Origin: Hemicentrotus pulcherrimus
Taxonomy: Eukaryota; Echinodermata; Echinoidea; Camarodonta; Strongylocentrotidae
Direction: 5' to 3'
Length of the DNA stretch: 64,000 nucleotides
Assembly: GCA_003118195.1 (NCBI GenBank)
Contig: BEXV01000668.1
Coordinates: 130,064 to 194,063, forward strand
In this document: positions 1-11,985 of the stretch, piece by piece
Numbering within the stretch: the first letter of the stretch is position 1
Layout: every line of letters starts with the position of its first letter
The notes under the pieces: model-generated
Seen by the model: the letters and a program-made list of their open reading frames with translations, nothing else
Told to the model about the DNA's origin: nothing
Databases searched by the model: none
Position numbers and translations under genes: made by a program

Positions 1-1060
1 GGCAGGTGTCTTTCCGGTGTTTATGGGATGAAAAGTGGTGTAATGGGCACAATATTTTTAGGTTTTGTCAATATGGTTAAAAAATAGGCTGGAGGTACTT
101 GTAGTCCACGCCATAAATCCGTCACTGATCTAGCGATGGGAGTCATCCACAAGAGGAGGACATTTCTGAATTGTCTCTCCTCCATTAAGACATATATCTG
201 TCAAATGGATAGATATGAAATTTGGTAATGCACGGGGCAGTTAAATTAGACGTGACCGACACAACCAGTGTGTATCAAACCTACTTTTTCGAACGACCTT
301 TCAGAATGTCGAGTGCAGAATGTGGAGTGCAGTTGTATTATCTTTTTTGTAGGTTTCTAGCACATAAAAACACTTCTAAAAGGTAAATGGGTGATTCAAT
401 GATGTTCATCATTCAGAATTGAAAGCTATCTCGCGCGACATGCCATCAAGATGCTTGAATTTTTAAAATGTCAATGGTTATAAACCAATGACACTTTATC
501 AGTTGGAGTTTTTTTTTTTTGTCTTTCTCTCTTTCCCTATCTCTTTCTATTTCAATGCTACTCTCTCTTTCTCTTTTTTCTTTCTCTCTCTCTCTCTACT
601 TCTCTCTCTTCTCCCCTTATGTCATTCTGTATCATCCATAGCTCCCCAGTGCGCCCCTCTACTCCCTCTTCATGGCTTCCCCGTATCATATCTATTTTTA
701 TGACTGCCATATTATCCAATTTATTCCAAATCTCACTTCATCAGAAAGACAGCAGATGGGAGAAATTAATAATTCCATCGTGATAACAGTCATTACTCTA
801 ATCATTTCCATAAAAATAAACATGAAATCACTCCAATTTATTCTCAATACAATAAAGCCAACTCTAATTGCTTCGGTAATGAATATAAAAGAACTTTTTC
901 AATACCATAATTAATGAACAATCACTAATTAATCGTCATTAGCTTTTTCTATTGGACATTATACAAACTCTTGTTTTACCCCTCTCCACATTACGTACGA
1001 TAAAATAATCCAATCTTTTTTATCATGCCGAATATAATACAGACGTCGTCATCCACTCAC
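1..1060. other. Intergenic stretch without a recognised gene
   Basis: No reading frame here looks coding on either strand. A pyrimidine-rich tract at about 505-645 (CT-rich with T runs) opens artificial frames rich in Leu, Ser and Phe. The rest is AT-rich sequence with no motif I recognise. Confidence 0.6.
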
Positions 1061-1240
1061 TTCACAGCTGCTAGGAATGCTATGCTCAGATTCATCAATA
1101 TGAACATTCTTGTGTGTATCACATACTTTGACTACTGAAATTTGTCGCTCCCCGAGGCTCAGAATTTTAGACCAACCAGTTGTAATGGACTTTAGGTTTC
1201 CATTGGTGTCAAGATAACCTTCACGGAGGTGATTCCCTAG
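1061..1240 (-). CDS. Possible internal exon of an unknown gene
   Basis: On the minus strand a 180-base stretch is open for exactly 60 codons. It has an AG at 1241-1242 just before it and a consensus GTGAGT donor (1055-1060) just after, so it would be a symmetric phase-0 exon. The translation has balanced composition (motifs LREGYLDTNGN and ISVVKVCD), unlike the low-complexity frames around it. The acceptor has a poor pyrimidine tract and I do not recognise the protein. It is not phase-compatible with the P2X exon at 11834-11985 (which ends in phase 2), so it is not simply the next exon of that gene. It could be a chance open frame. Confidence 0.2.
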
Positions 1241-1917
1241 CTATATTATTGATCTTTGTAAGAACGTGACAATGTGATGATCATCGATCCGAGTCCAAGG
1301 ATCACATCCTCAATTTCCTGACTATAACGTTGTCATTCTTTCTATTCAATGAATTGTTGAATTACATTCAGAAACTGATCAGAATCATTCTAAAAATGAA
1401 AATAATTTTTGAGTTGTTGTCTTTACCCTCAGCTAAATACGAAATTACAAAGTCGTGTACAAGTTTATTTCATTTGGTTTGATTTGATTTCATCTGATGT
1501 TTATTTATTTGATAAACATCAACATATTTACCACTGCAATCCTAAGACTGTGTGATAATGGCATGGTATATACCAGGGCCGGATCCAGCCAGCGGCGAGG
1601 GAGGGGGAGGGGGGTGGCACAACTCGTGAGAAAATATCTAGCGGCGCGTTCCGCGCACGAGCGGACAGGATGGGGGTGGGGGTAGGGGTCTGAGGGGATG
1701 TTCTCCCTCCGGAGCTGAAGAAAAAGAATTGGTCACACTCAATTCGTGCGATTTGCTTTATACTTTTTGCTAGGATATCATCTTTTTGTTTACTTATATA
1801 CAATTTGATGAGCTAACATTATGTTTGCACAATTTCAAATGATTACTTTATGTTTTATATTACCCTGGGGTATAATGATATGTCTGGTTGCCATCGTTTG
1901 CCACTTCTGCTCTTTAA
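1241..1917. other. Intergenic; short GC-rich low-complexity patch
   Basis: No gene seen. At about 1572-1720 there is a GC-rich patch of G-runs and the phrase 'agggccggatccag', which looks like part of a degraded dispersed repeat. The short frames across it have no protein character. Confidence 0.45.
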
Positions 1918-2303
1918 ATGCATCGTTTAACAATATTAAATCTGAGATGCACGGCCCTACGTGTTATCAGTGTTTGTAATATGGTGTAATATTGAAGTCC
2001 TAAAAAAATTGCGTTTCAAAATGAGCAAAAAGTGCCTCAAAAAAGCAACAAAATAAAATCTTTCAGTGACCGGTTTTACCATACTCGTTTTCCCCAATAG
2101 ACTGTAGTGTTATGATAACCGTTTGGCGAACGGTTTTCCAAATCTGTAATTACAATCATAAATATCTTGATAATCAGACAGGCGATCGGCTTGTAAAAGT
2201 CATGGAGTTCATGACTGACCTAAATGTTTATAATTATCATTGCAGTATGAGCTAAATCCAGGATTTTTTTTTTCAGAATCTGAGACAAAGTTACCGGATC
2301 CCT
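1918..2303. mobile_element. Short TTAA-flanked element, family B, copy 1
   Basis: The interval is bounded by TTAA at 1914-1917 and TTAA at 2304-2307. It shares blocks with a second copy at 57790-57969: 'gcatcgtttaacaat' near the left end, 'cgatcggcttgtaaaagtcatgg' in the middle, and 'gttaccggatcccttt' at the right end. The longer copy here carries about 200 bases that the other lacks. The ends are imperfectly inverted (AGGGATC on the right read in reverse, against a weaker match on the left). There is no coding capacity, so it is read as a non-autonomous DNA transposon (MITE). The target duplication could be TTAA or TA; the sequence cannot decide. Confidence 0.6.
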
Positions 2304-2689
2304 TTAATATTTTCGTGAAATGCAGTAACAAATTGAATTGCAGGACTCATGGCAATTTCGTTTAACAGTTCATTGCGCTTGGTTGAGTCCACTTTTTGCA
2401 GGAATTGGCTAAGATAGATAGAAGTGAACATTCTCTTCACCAAGGGCGAAGCATTTTTTTTTTTCTTTCACCGCCTTATAATGATATTTGAATAGAAGGA
2501 AAAAAAATGATGTGTTAGGCTTCCTGGAAGAAGTTTCAATTGTTGTTAAATCAGGCCTAACAAAATATTTATGGCTAGTTCTGATCTGAACATGACCCGA
2601 ATCTCAGAGCACGGCCTGGACCGGGGCCATGGCCTATATACGGATAAGTGAGTGCCCTAGGTCCCCTTTTAATTTTGGTAGCCCTTTTT

Positions 2690-2830
2690 TCTTCCCTTTT
2701 CCTTTCCTTTCCTTTTCTCTCCTTTCCTTTCCTTTCCTTTCCTTTCCTTTCATTTCCTTTCCTTTCCTTTCCTTCCCTTTCCTTTTCTTTTCCTTTTCTT
2801 TTCCTTTTTCCCCTTTCCCCCTTTTTAAAT
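2690..2830. repeat. (CCTTT)n pyrimidine microsatellite
   Basis: About 140 bases of imperfect CCTTT units with C-rich interruptions. It creates artificial open frames on both strands (Phe/Leu/Ser/Pro on plus, Lys/Gly/Glu on minus). No coding function is supported. Confidence 0.9.
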
Positions 2831-5800
2831 AAAGGATGGTGGCCGGGTCCGTCGGGCCCCCTCCGTCCATCCGTGCCTGGTATATACAGAAAAGCTTGAA
2901 GTGACGTCGTTGTATAACGTTAATATTACAACGTTCTAAGTATAACATATAAGATTATTTGCTTTACTTATCGCCTTAGAAAATGGAGAAACCTCTTCAG
3001 CAGATACCTATTATTTTCTATCACATAATATCCTTAGCTTCCATCGACCAAAAGAGGCATGCGATAAGAAAATTCGATGGCCCTTATAATTAAAATTATT
3101 GTAATTTAATATATTCTCTAAATTTGATCCATACTGTAAACAGCTCGAAGGGTACTGGTGCCATTTTAATCCACTGACAAGGTTATTTACGACGAAATCA
3201 TGGTGTTTAGTTAGTTTCATATTCCGTTTTTAAATGTAATAGTACATTATGTATGAACATCAAGAAATATACCAATTAATTATCAAAAACACAATTAGAT
3301 TGTTCCATTCTTTTTTTTACATCAAAGCAATATTCTCATTATCAGTCATCTCTCACAAGATAGGCTTAAGTAGTGACTGTGCAATCTTCGCAAAGTATCT
3401 CTGAGTGGTAAGACCATATACAACTCCTTCATTTGACCATAATCACCCTCCTTCACAATTTGCCATTACATTAAAGATAACACGCACATGCGTGGTCTTC
3501 ATTGCGATGATTGTGACTTTTTTTCCTTCTGCGATTAGTATAATCAAATTGAAATGCGCTGGCAAAGCAAACAGAACAAGAAGGATATTTGTTTTTAACT
3601 TAGTGAGCATACATGACAAAATTTGAGCTATGATGCTTTACAAAATTGATTAGCAAAATCATCAATTTTCGATCATCCATTATTCCTAATAATGCGTGAC
3701 CTTACACTTTATGGTGCGTTAAAACACATTATTCTTAATCAACAATAAACCTATCGATGTGATGAATCATGTATTAGCATTTGTCAAGGTAAAAGGGGTT
3801 TCATTATCTTTTTAATAAAGTCCATTTTGTTCGCTTCATTACCTTTCATACTACTCCCTTGCTCCCAGTTCATTTTCGGGATGGACTATGTCATTAGGGT
3901 AAGTGATATGAACGACATTTCCCCTTCAAAAAACCTTTAAAAATTGTCGGCATTTCCGCAGGTCTGTGAAGAAGGTAAAAAACGAAATCATTAACGAGAT
4001 TTTACGGAAGCCTCCATCATTGATGCGCTCACAATTTCTGGCATCCTATTATTTCATTAAATTGACGTTTCGAGCAGCCAGTAGACTTATTGGACGAGAA
4101 AGCGAACTTAACAAGCGCAACAGGTAAACTGTGTACAGGGTGTAAGCCTCAGGGAAATTTCCCAGAATTACTGGTTGGGTAGCGTCATCATCACCACCAT
4201 CATTGCTCCAGCCCGGACGTTGACGGAGGTTTCAATGGGATCTCTTGCACTTTTTCCACACTTTTAAAGGCCAAAGGTTGTTCGCTTTAATCAGAAAAGT
4301 TTCTTATGTACATGCCCATTTCATGAATACATGATTTAGCATCAGAAAGGACATTTATAGGTAACTTGTTGCGTAATTTAACCTGACACTCCGTCAATTT
4401 TGATTTTGAATTTTGATGGGAACGTCAGATAGAAACGAGAAAATTCAGACCATCGTTATAATAAGCTATATCTACTCCTAGGCTCACCGCAAATCAGTTT
4501 CATCGTAGAATCCGTGCATACACCGTTTTGTGGTTTTAAACGTCAAACTATCCACGCTACACTTAAGTCAAGAGTGCAAAATTCTATCGGTTACCCATGA
4601 AACAAATAATATAGGTTAAAAAAAATATGAAGCCTAATTTACAGCTAAGATTTGTGTCTTATTTCAGCTAGCTGTGATTTAATAAGGAATTAAGGGGTTA
4701 CAGACCCTCTCTTTGACAGGAAATGCAACATTCGATTTTTTAAAGGTTGATTTTCGAAAGTAAATACCAATTAAAATTGCTGTCTAGTGTTCATCATTTT
4801 ATAAACGCACATTACAGAGGATGAGAGAATCAACTTTTAATTGCGAAAAATGTTTAATTTATTTGAATGTTGTTTATACTGACGCTTATTTCAATACTTA
4901 ACTATTATCCTACCACAGGGCCTATCCCCATTGCCACGCCTCAAATCCCCGAAGTGTTAAATTTATAACGAGATAATCGGAATGACGCGATCGTACTACC
5001 CATAGCGCGTGCGAAACACTAGGCACAGTCCAATGGACATGAACAATAACTGTTATTACGAATGCGTGCAATCATGCAAGAAACAGAGTAACAGTAGCTT
5101 GCTCGCGTGTACAAAGCACTATAACAATAGCATGCATGCAGCCTTATGGCAGGCTATGAGTTAAATACCCGTTGCGCACGAGTTAGTATTAATTTGTGTT
5201 ATTGCCCGCGCTAATTAAGACTGTGATGAAAATTACCAGAGAAATTTTTGTTACGGATGTCATCGTCACATGGCGCATCAACGACCGTGACACTCAATGA
5301 CGCAGTCCTGCGTCACGCACTGACGCATCGTATGCAACGGGAAATCGATATATACGAGAACACTTTCCGTACGTGGAAACCTCAAAGCAGACATCACGGC
5401 TATTTCGTTCCACATTGACATCGGAGCTGTATTTGATGCATATAACCTCGCACGCTCAAGATGAGCCAAATATTGTCTAACGTTGTTCAAATGGCGACAG
5501 GTACGGCTTTGGTAGCAAAAATAGAAACAATGCTTCTCTTACCCCTTCAAAAAAACCTCTCCCACAAGAAACACACGCAGAAGAGAGGAGAAGGATGGTA
5601 AATGGAAGTATGGAGTTGTAACACCACTCCAAATTCATGTTTCATAAGATCCATTTTTGGTCATTTTTGTTCTGTTTTTGCCCTCATTATCTTTCTTTCT
5701 TTCTTTTTTTTCCCTCTCTCTCTCTCCATTAGACTCATATGATTTCTCTATTCATACCTCTATATCCATCAATTCACCACTCAAAATCTCTATCTCTCAT

Positions 5801-7467
5801 GTTCTTTCCCATTTTCTGTCTTATATATCTATAACCTTTACTCGTTCGTCTCCCCCTGTCCTTAATAATGACCGACCAAGCTAAATGTAAATGATACAAA
5901 ACAAATATGTACATCTAGTAGTACGGCAGTGAGGAACGAGATAAAATAAAGCACACCATAAATTACACGCTCCATACCAGATTCGAAGTGTGACCGTAGC
6001 ATCCTCTTCTCTTTAATTTATGATCGGTGCATTTCAATCTCATCATCTGAAAAAATATCATCACTTTGGGTGCACACCCAGAGAAATTGTATTGATCTAA
6101 ATCTGTTTAAATCGACGATCAGTCATTTGGTCTTGTGACTTTTTGGTTGAATTGGCTTGTTTGAAGAAGAAAAAAATTGGAAGATTTCGCCTTACATTAT
6201 GATTGGGTTGTATAGGGTTAACAGATTTAAGAGAGTAATATTCAAGTGTAGTGTATACTGCGAACAATTTGTCGCGGGTTCATAGAGTCGGACAATCATT
6301 TAATGGTATCGAAACTTTTTACGAACGGCGCAAGTGCTTCAGAGAAGGATTATTTTAAGGGAAAAGTAAAACAAATCTTCTGTATGATGAACGCACTTTG
6401 ATTTAAAGTCTCCAGCAGTTAATTCTTATGGGCTCGGTGATAAGAATGACCAACCATAACGATTGGCGTCAAACATCAAAGAATAAGTCCGACTCGGTCA
6501 TCTTAGTCGTGCAGGGTCAGAAAATGGCCTACGGAGAGGTCATTTCAATGAATATTAAGAACTTCGACGTCCTCCTAGATTAGATTAATCATCTGCCCTA
6601 TGTTATTAGACTAATGTTATAGGTGGCCATTATAACTCCTCTTCGAATCGTTGTCCGTCAATAGGTCTCCATGAAGTTATCGTTATGATAATGATCTAAA
6701 TCAAAGTATCTAAGTATTTTGCAGTTATTATGTTTACATTGTGACCTTGGTCAACGTAATCTCATGTATACACACAATGTGTGCACCATCTTCACTGTCT
6801 ATGAAAGTATTTAGACCGTATCTACATACCGTTCTAAATCTTATGGGATTTCTAAATTACCGTCAACTTGATATCATGAAATAACGATCGTAGTTTGAAC
6901 CTTTCAACCAGGAATCTGGAATGAGTAAATACTTGCTTTGAGAAAATGGACAAGACAATTTTGCCTGATTCCAGCTTTTCGCGAGGAAGGTGTTTGCAAG
7001 AAGCACTTTTAAAGGGCAGCATAACGATGGACAGTTGATACTGGTAAATATATGTGTGATAATGAGAAAATTGTACCACATGGGACCAAGGGGGCCTTTA
7101 TGACGTCATGACGGGGGTGGATGCAACATACGACGGACCGTAGGGATCAAAGGGAAGCAGCAATGACCGTATACCACCTCCCCTGATAAGATGATTCCGT
7201 AATATATTTGTATTCATAATCTACTAGCTTTCCTTGCTATATGAGGGCACTTTTCTTGTATTTGAACATACAAAATCCAAGAACCTTAACATTGCATTTC
7301 GACTGCCTGGAACAACACCAGTACGCCCAAGTCACCCTAGGGCGGTCTCGGTTAAGTTGGGGGAGAAAGTGTTAGAGATAGATTGGTATTAAACCGTTGC
7401 GTAATTCTACGATCCCATGTTTAGCAGAATGGATAAATACGTATGATTGCAACTCAAAGTGACTTAC
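2831..7467. other. Long intergenic stretch without a recognised gene
   Basis: No frame here shows a domain or a plausible exon chain. A CT tract lies at about 5690-5722. At about 5260-5330 the motif TGACGCA recurs several times, next to a 70-codon minus-strand frame (5278-5490) that I do not recognise. If the P2X gene whose first exon is at 11834-11985 continues leftward, this stretch is part of a long intron; I found none of its later exons here. Confidence 0.5.
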
Positions 7468-7854
7468 AGATAAAGGTGAGTTCTGGCTGGTAATGCGATT
7501 ACATTGTGAAATAAAAGATGTGGAATGGAACAGAAAAAGATGATCATGTAGCATATAAGTACTGGTGTGTACTGCAAGGTTCTAGAGTCTTGAAAATCAT
7601 AATGAATTTGGCCCAGTCTTGGTAAAGTAACAAGCACTGTACACAGAAAGATGTATATGGGACTGCAAAAATGATGTCGGGGCTACTATACCTCGATTTC
7701 CTGATCTTGTATGCTCATTACTCAGCCAGTGTACATTTTATTCCAAAATTGTTTGGCACATGACATTCATTTGTAATCTTCAACATTCAATGTAAGATTC
7801 GTTTGATTCTGTGACAATTAATTTTCCTTTTTTTACCAGATCTCAAGTTTATCT
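7468..7854. mobile_element. Short TIR element, family A, copy 1
   Basis: This 387-base element has terminal inverted repeats of about 19 bp that match at 16 of 19 positions (left end AGATAAAGGTGAGTTCTGG). The flanks are TTAC and TTGA, decayed from TTAA. The body matches copies at 16193, 22753 and 59134, including 'gcactgtacacagaaagatg'. No protein is encoded, so it is a non-autonomous (MITE-like) element. Confidence 0.75.
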
Positions 7855-8191
7855 TTGACCAAGAATCCCATCGCTCAAATAACTCCACACCGATGGTAGT
7901 CGTTTAAAGTGACTTATACCAGAGTGGCAACACCACATCCACTACAAGACCGATACAAATTCTTTGTTCGGTCTACAAACGGTCTGGCGCGGGTCTCATC
8001 GAAAAGACCGGAGTATAGAAAGTATCCATCTTTAGTATGTCCAATGCCACAAAGGTATTGTAAGTTCAACCTTGTTAGCCCCTACTCATTTGATTCGGTG
8101 ACATACTTACTCTAGTCCAAAAGCCCCAGGGAGACAAATGACCAACCTCCAATTTAGAAATGATTTATTTAGTATGTGAGAATGATATACC
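7855..8191. other. Intergenic, no gene recognised
   Basis: A 68-codon plus-strand frame (7909-8115) lies here, but nothing in its translation suggests a family and no splice structure supports it. Confidence 0.4.
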
Positions 8192-9085
8192 GACCCGTAA
8201 ATGCAACGACCATTCCTGTGTATTCAATGGGACAACTAACTCAGCATATTGGTCTCCTCGGTTCATCCTCCAATTCTCTTGTTTTTTCTTAATGCCTAGT
8301 TCTTTGCTTTGGTACAAACACACACGTTAGCGGGCAACGTATTGATCTTAAAACAATTATATAATTATTTGGTTTAACTCATTCATTTTACGACTCGTGC
8401 TCCGGTGACAGTTGCTCATAAGCTGATTTTCCCTCACTTACTTTAACCCTATACCAAACCCATAACCTAGCCCTAACTATATACCAAACCCATTACCTAA
8501 TCATAACCCTATTCCAAACCCATTACCTAATCCTAAAACTTTACCAAACCCATTACCTAGCCCTAACCCTATACCAAACCCATTTACCTAATCCTAACCC
8601 TATTCCAAACCCATTACCTTATCCTAACCCTATACCAAACCCATTACCTAATCATAACCCTATCCCAANGACCCGTAAATGCAACGACCATTCCTGTGTA
8701 TTCAATGGGACAACTAACTCAGCATATTGGTCTCCTCGGTTCATCCTCCAATTCTCTTGATTTTTCTTAATGCCTAGTTCTTTGCTTTGGTACAAACACA
8801 CACGTTAGCGGGCAACATATTAATCTTAAAACAATTATATAATTATTTGGTTTAACTCATTCATTTTACGACTCGTGCTCCGGTGACATTTGCTCATTAG
8901 CTGATTTTCCTTCACTTACTTTAACCCTATACCAAACCCATAACCTAGCCCTAACTATATACCAAACCAATTACCTAATCATAACCCTATTCCAAACCCA
9001 TTACCTTATCCTAACCCGATACCAAACCCATTACCTAATCCTAACCCTATATCAAATCCATTACCTAGCCCTCACCCTATAAGCA
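8192..9085. repeat. CCCTAA-containing minisatellite, present twice around a single N
   Basis: An array of roughly 30-base units of the form 'ccctataccaaacccattacctaatccta' runs over about 8440-8668 and again over about 8925-9085. The unique sequence in front of it (8192 onward, 'gacccgtaaatgcaacgacc') is repeated almost exactly from 8670, immediately after the N at 8669. The array is probably real. The doubling is probably a scaffold join of two alleles or two reads of the same locus. The embedded CCCTAA resembles the telomere hexamer, but the unit is much longer and degenerate. Confidence 0.8.
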
Positions 9086-11833
9086 CACTCTTAAACCCAA
9101 CTGCGTCATTACTTTCTTATCTTCAAATCTGGGCCAAATGCACTACCTAGCCCTAGCCCTCACTTCCAACTGCAACCAAGAGGTAACTTCTTGCTGCAAC
9201 CCCAACCCTTATATATATATTTGTGTGATATATAAGAATAAGCCTCTACAAATATACAAATATAAACTACAGCATAATCTAGAGGACGCGTTAAAAGAGA
9301 AGTCAGCCAATCCTTCCAGTAAATTACGTATTTAGACCTCGTGTGTCCGGACAGGTTGGATATCTGGTCACGTATTTAAATTGAAACAGAATGTTAAAGA
9401 AGTTTACATGCAATATTTCATAAATCTTTAAACACTTACATGTATGCTGGGCAAACTTATAACAAGGACAAAATTATAATAAGCTTAGTTCTATGTGGTG
9501 TATGATTTTCGTTAGAAGGCAAAAGCAACAAATGTATTTGTTAAGCGTCTGGATGCACCCCCCCCCCTTCATCAGACTACTAAAAGTACAAAATATCCAA
9601 GATAATCTGGGAATACAGTGAAATGCTGAAGATTTTCTGTTGATCAACTTCTGTACAAAAAGCCCTATTACAATGCCTAATATAGTTTGATACATGTTCT
9701 TTTTTTCATTACCCCTTAAAGTTATAAGATTATATATATATAACGTAGGCTAGTGCAACTTCAAATATAGCAGTTTTTTGTACAAAGTACTGGAGACTTT
9801 TGTGAATTCATTGTGACATGAAAATACAACAACACTTCGGGAAAGCATAGGTCACTGAGCAATTTTCTAAACTCTTTAACACTTGGAAAAGAATTTTTTT
9901 TTTTAATTTCCCTTTCTTATGTATTCCTCTTCTTTACCACAATTTCTTTAAACGCCTCATAAGCGGGTTCTTTTGATGAATTGATATATCAACACCGTTT
10001 TTTACTAAGGCTACCGCATGATGTTGCCGAAAGCCTAAACTATTGGAAAAGAGCTTGTTTTTCATGACATAAGTAAAAAAACAAATAGTTACTTTCAGGA
10101 TGTGTGAAATATAATCAGACTTCGATATCATTCATTTGATAATTTCTTTTCGCGTCCTAAAATGACAACGAAATTGCCTTTGTGTCAATGGAGGTCTGTT
10201 TCTTTCAACGATCAGATCAGGTATCAATGGTAAATAAAAACCAGTTTCATTACAGCTATTAAAATGGTTGACATTTAAAAACAGACGTGATATACATGCT
10301 TCCCACGTAATTAACCTACAATTGTCTTTCGAAACATTTATCATTCGTCTCTTCCACGTTTAATTTGCTATATAATGAGAAGGATAATGGCATTTCTAAT
10401 TGTTCTTAATGAGATCTGGATGAAAACTCTGCAAAGATATGGCGATTTTTATATCGGGATGATTAATTTTGGTCATGATTCCATCATTCATCATGATATT
10501 AGATTTAGGGCCTTTCAAATATAGAACGACATCGGTTCGTTTTTCAATTTCGCTTTTCTTTTCAGGCTCTCTCTTCCAAAATGACATTTATAAAAAGATT
10601 GGTGCGTGAATCAGAATTGAAAGGAAATTGGGATGAGAATAAAACACATGACACTTTAAATTTACAGTAATCATTACATCCATCTAAACAGTAAACAGGC
10701 TTCAAAATGTTTTTCATGGAAATAAATCCACTTGGTATAAAACGTTTACTCTCTCTCTCTCTCTCTCTCCTGTTCTCTCTCCCCCTGTCTATCTTTTGCC
10801 ATTCTACCACTTTCTCTTTTCTCTCTCTCCCTCCCTCTCCGTCTTTCTCTCTCTCTCTCTCTCTACCTCTCTCCCTCTCTCTAGTCTCCTTCATCATCTT
10901 ACCTCCTCATCTCTCTGTATGCATAAATCAGAAAGTGCAATTATAATAGATCATGGGCTTTATTGCTATATAAGGCCTATTTCTTCTATTCCTCTTATTC
11001 GACGTTCATCAAACTTAAAGTTAAGAATTGAACAAAGAGAGGGAAGAAAAGGAATATTAAAGTAAGAGACAAACAAATTAAGAGTGATAAAGAGAGTGAG
11101 AGAGAGAGTGAGAGAGAGAGAGAGAGAAAGAGAAATCGAAAGAGCCTAACAACAGGGCGGAAGTGTAAAATATATAGATAAATTGATTGAAATAAAAGTA
11201 CACTGAAAAATGTCCACCAAAAACACAGCTAGGTTGACTCACAATTTTGTCCACGAAACGCTCTTTAAAAAGGAAGAAGTACCAATTTTAGCTAACATAA
11301 AAAGCGGAGAACAGACAAAACTGAAATTAATGTTGTTTGGGTAAGAGTATACCCGATATGCATTAAGTATACACAGCAACAAATAAAAGCACTACTCGAA
11401 AGAAATGAATCATTAACCCTCGATCATTAATACTGAAAAGAGGTTACTTAGAATGTCTAAATTGACGAGCAAAGGAATGGATTTGTGAATACTTGAATAT
11501 GAATTTCACATAAATTTGTAAATTCTTTTTTCTCCCAGCAGAAAGTTTATCAAAACTTATCATCTGTACTTCACTAAGGAGGTGATATGCAAAACATGCT
11601 TACAGCTTAAAAGCTGTCATTAGATAATCATTTTGAAAAGATCGAAATCATGATAAAAAAAGACGTGCTTTCGGGAAATGACACTAGGCTCGCTCATATT
11701 ACCATCCCGGATAAACAACATTAATATTAACCGGTAATACCCCTCATGACTGTAAAGAGAAAACTGTGCGATATCCATACTGTCACGTTCAGCAGGCAAA
11801 TACTAAGTAATATGATAACATTACGAAACTCAC
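9086..11833. other. Non-coding stretch left of P2X exon 1 (probable intron 1)
   Basis: This lies immediately downstream, on the minus strand, of the P2X exon 1 donor, so it is most simply part of P2X intron 1. I searched by eye for the conserved second P2X exon (KGYQ region) and did not find it. It contains a CT tract at 10747-10906, a GA tract at about 11092-11137 and only short frames without protein character. Confidence 0.5.
10747..10906. repeat. CT-rich microsatellite
   Basis: About 160 bases of imperfect (CT)n broken by short mixed segments. It opens unrelated low-complexity frames on both strands. Confidence 0.9.
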
Positions 11834-11985
11834 CCGAAAGCATATAAGACGATGCCCATCTGAACAAGCCGATTTATGGCGCCGACTTTTTTACTCTTGA
11901 TTTGAACCATCTTGGGTGTGTCGTAGTCGAAAAAGGTGTCCGACATAGACGTAAAAAGCGCCGTTAATTTCGTGCCCGTACCCAT
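11834..11985 (-). CDS. P2RX: P2X purinoceptor, first coding exon
   Basis: P2X receptors are trimeric ATP-gated cation channels of the plasma membrane. This minus-strand exon starts at an ATG (11983-11985) and reads 50 codons plus two bases to a GTGAGT donor. The translation carries the hallmark cytoplasmic N terminus of the family: FFDYDTPK, with the conserved Tyr-x-Thr-x-Lys/Arg phosphorylation motif at about residues 21-25, then KSKKVGAINRLVQ and the start of transmembrane helix 1 (MGIVLYAFG). Position, length and the end of the exon in TM1 agree with exon 1 of vertebrate P2X genes. The rest (TM1 end, cysteine-rich ectodomain, TM2) would lie at lower coordinates on the minus strand, and I could not find it in the remaining 11.8 kb. 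The gene therefore has a very long first intron, or the locus is broken or misassembled. The subtype cannot be told from this exon. Confidence 0.85.

Noticed and set aside
5278..5490. 70-codon minus-strand frame with TGACGCA motifs nearby
   Set aside because: No family match; the motif cluster is short and could be chance, so neither a gene nor a regulatory site is claimed.
8440..9085. Telomere or CRISPR-like array
   Set aside because: The units are degenerate and directly adjoining without spacers, inside animal DNA; CCCTAA is only part of a longer unit.
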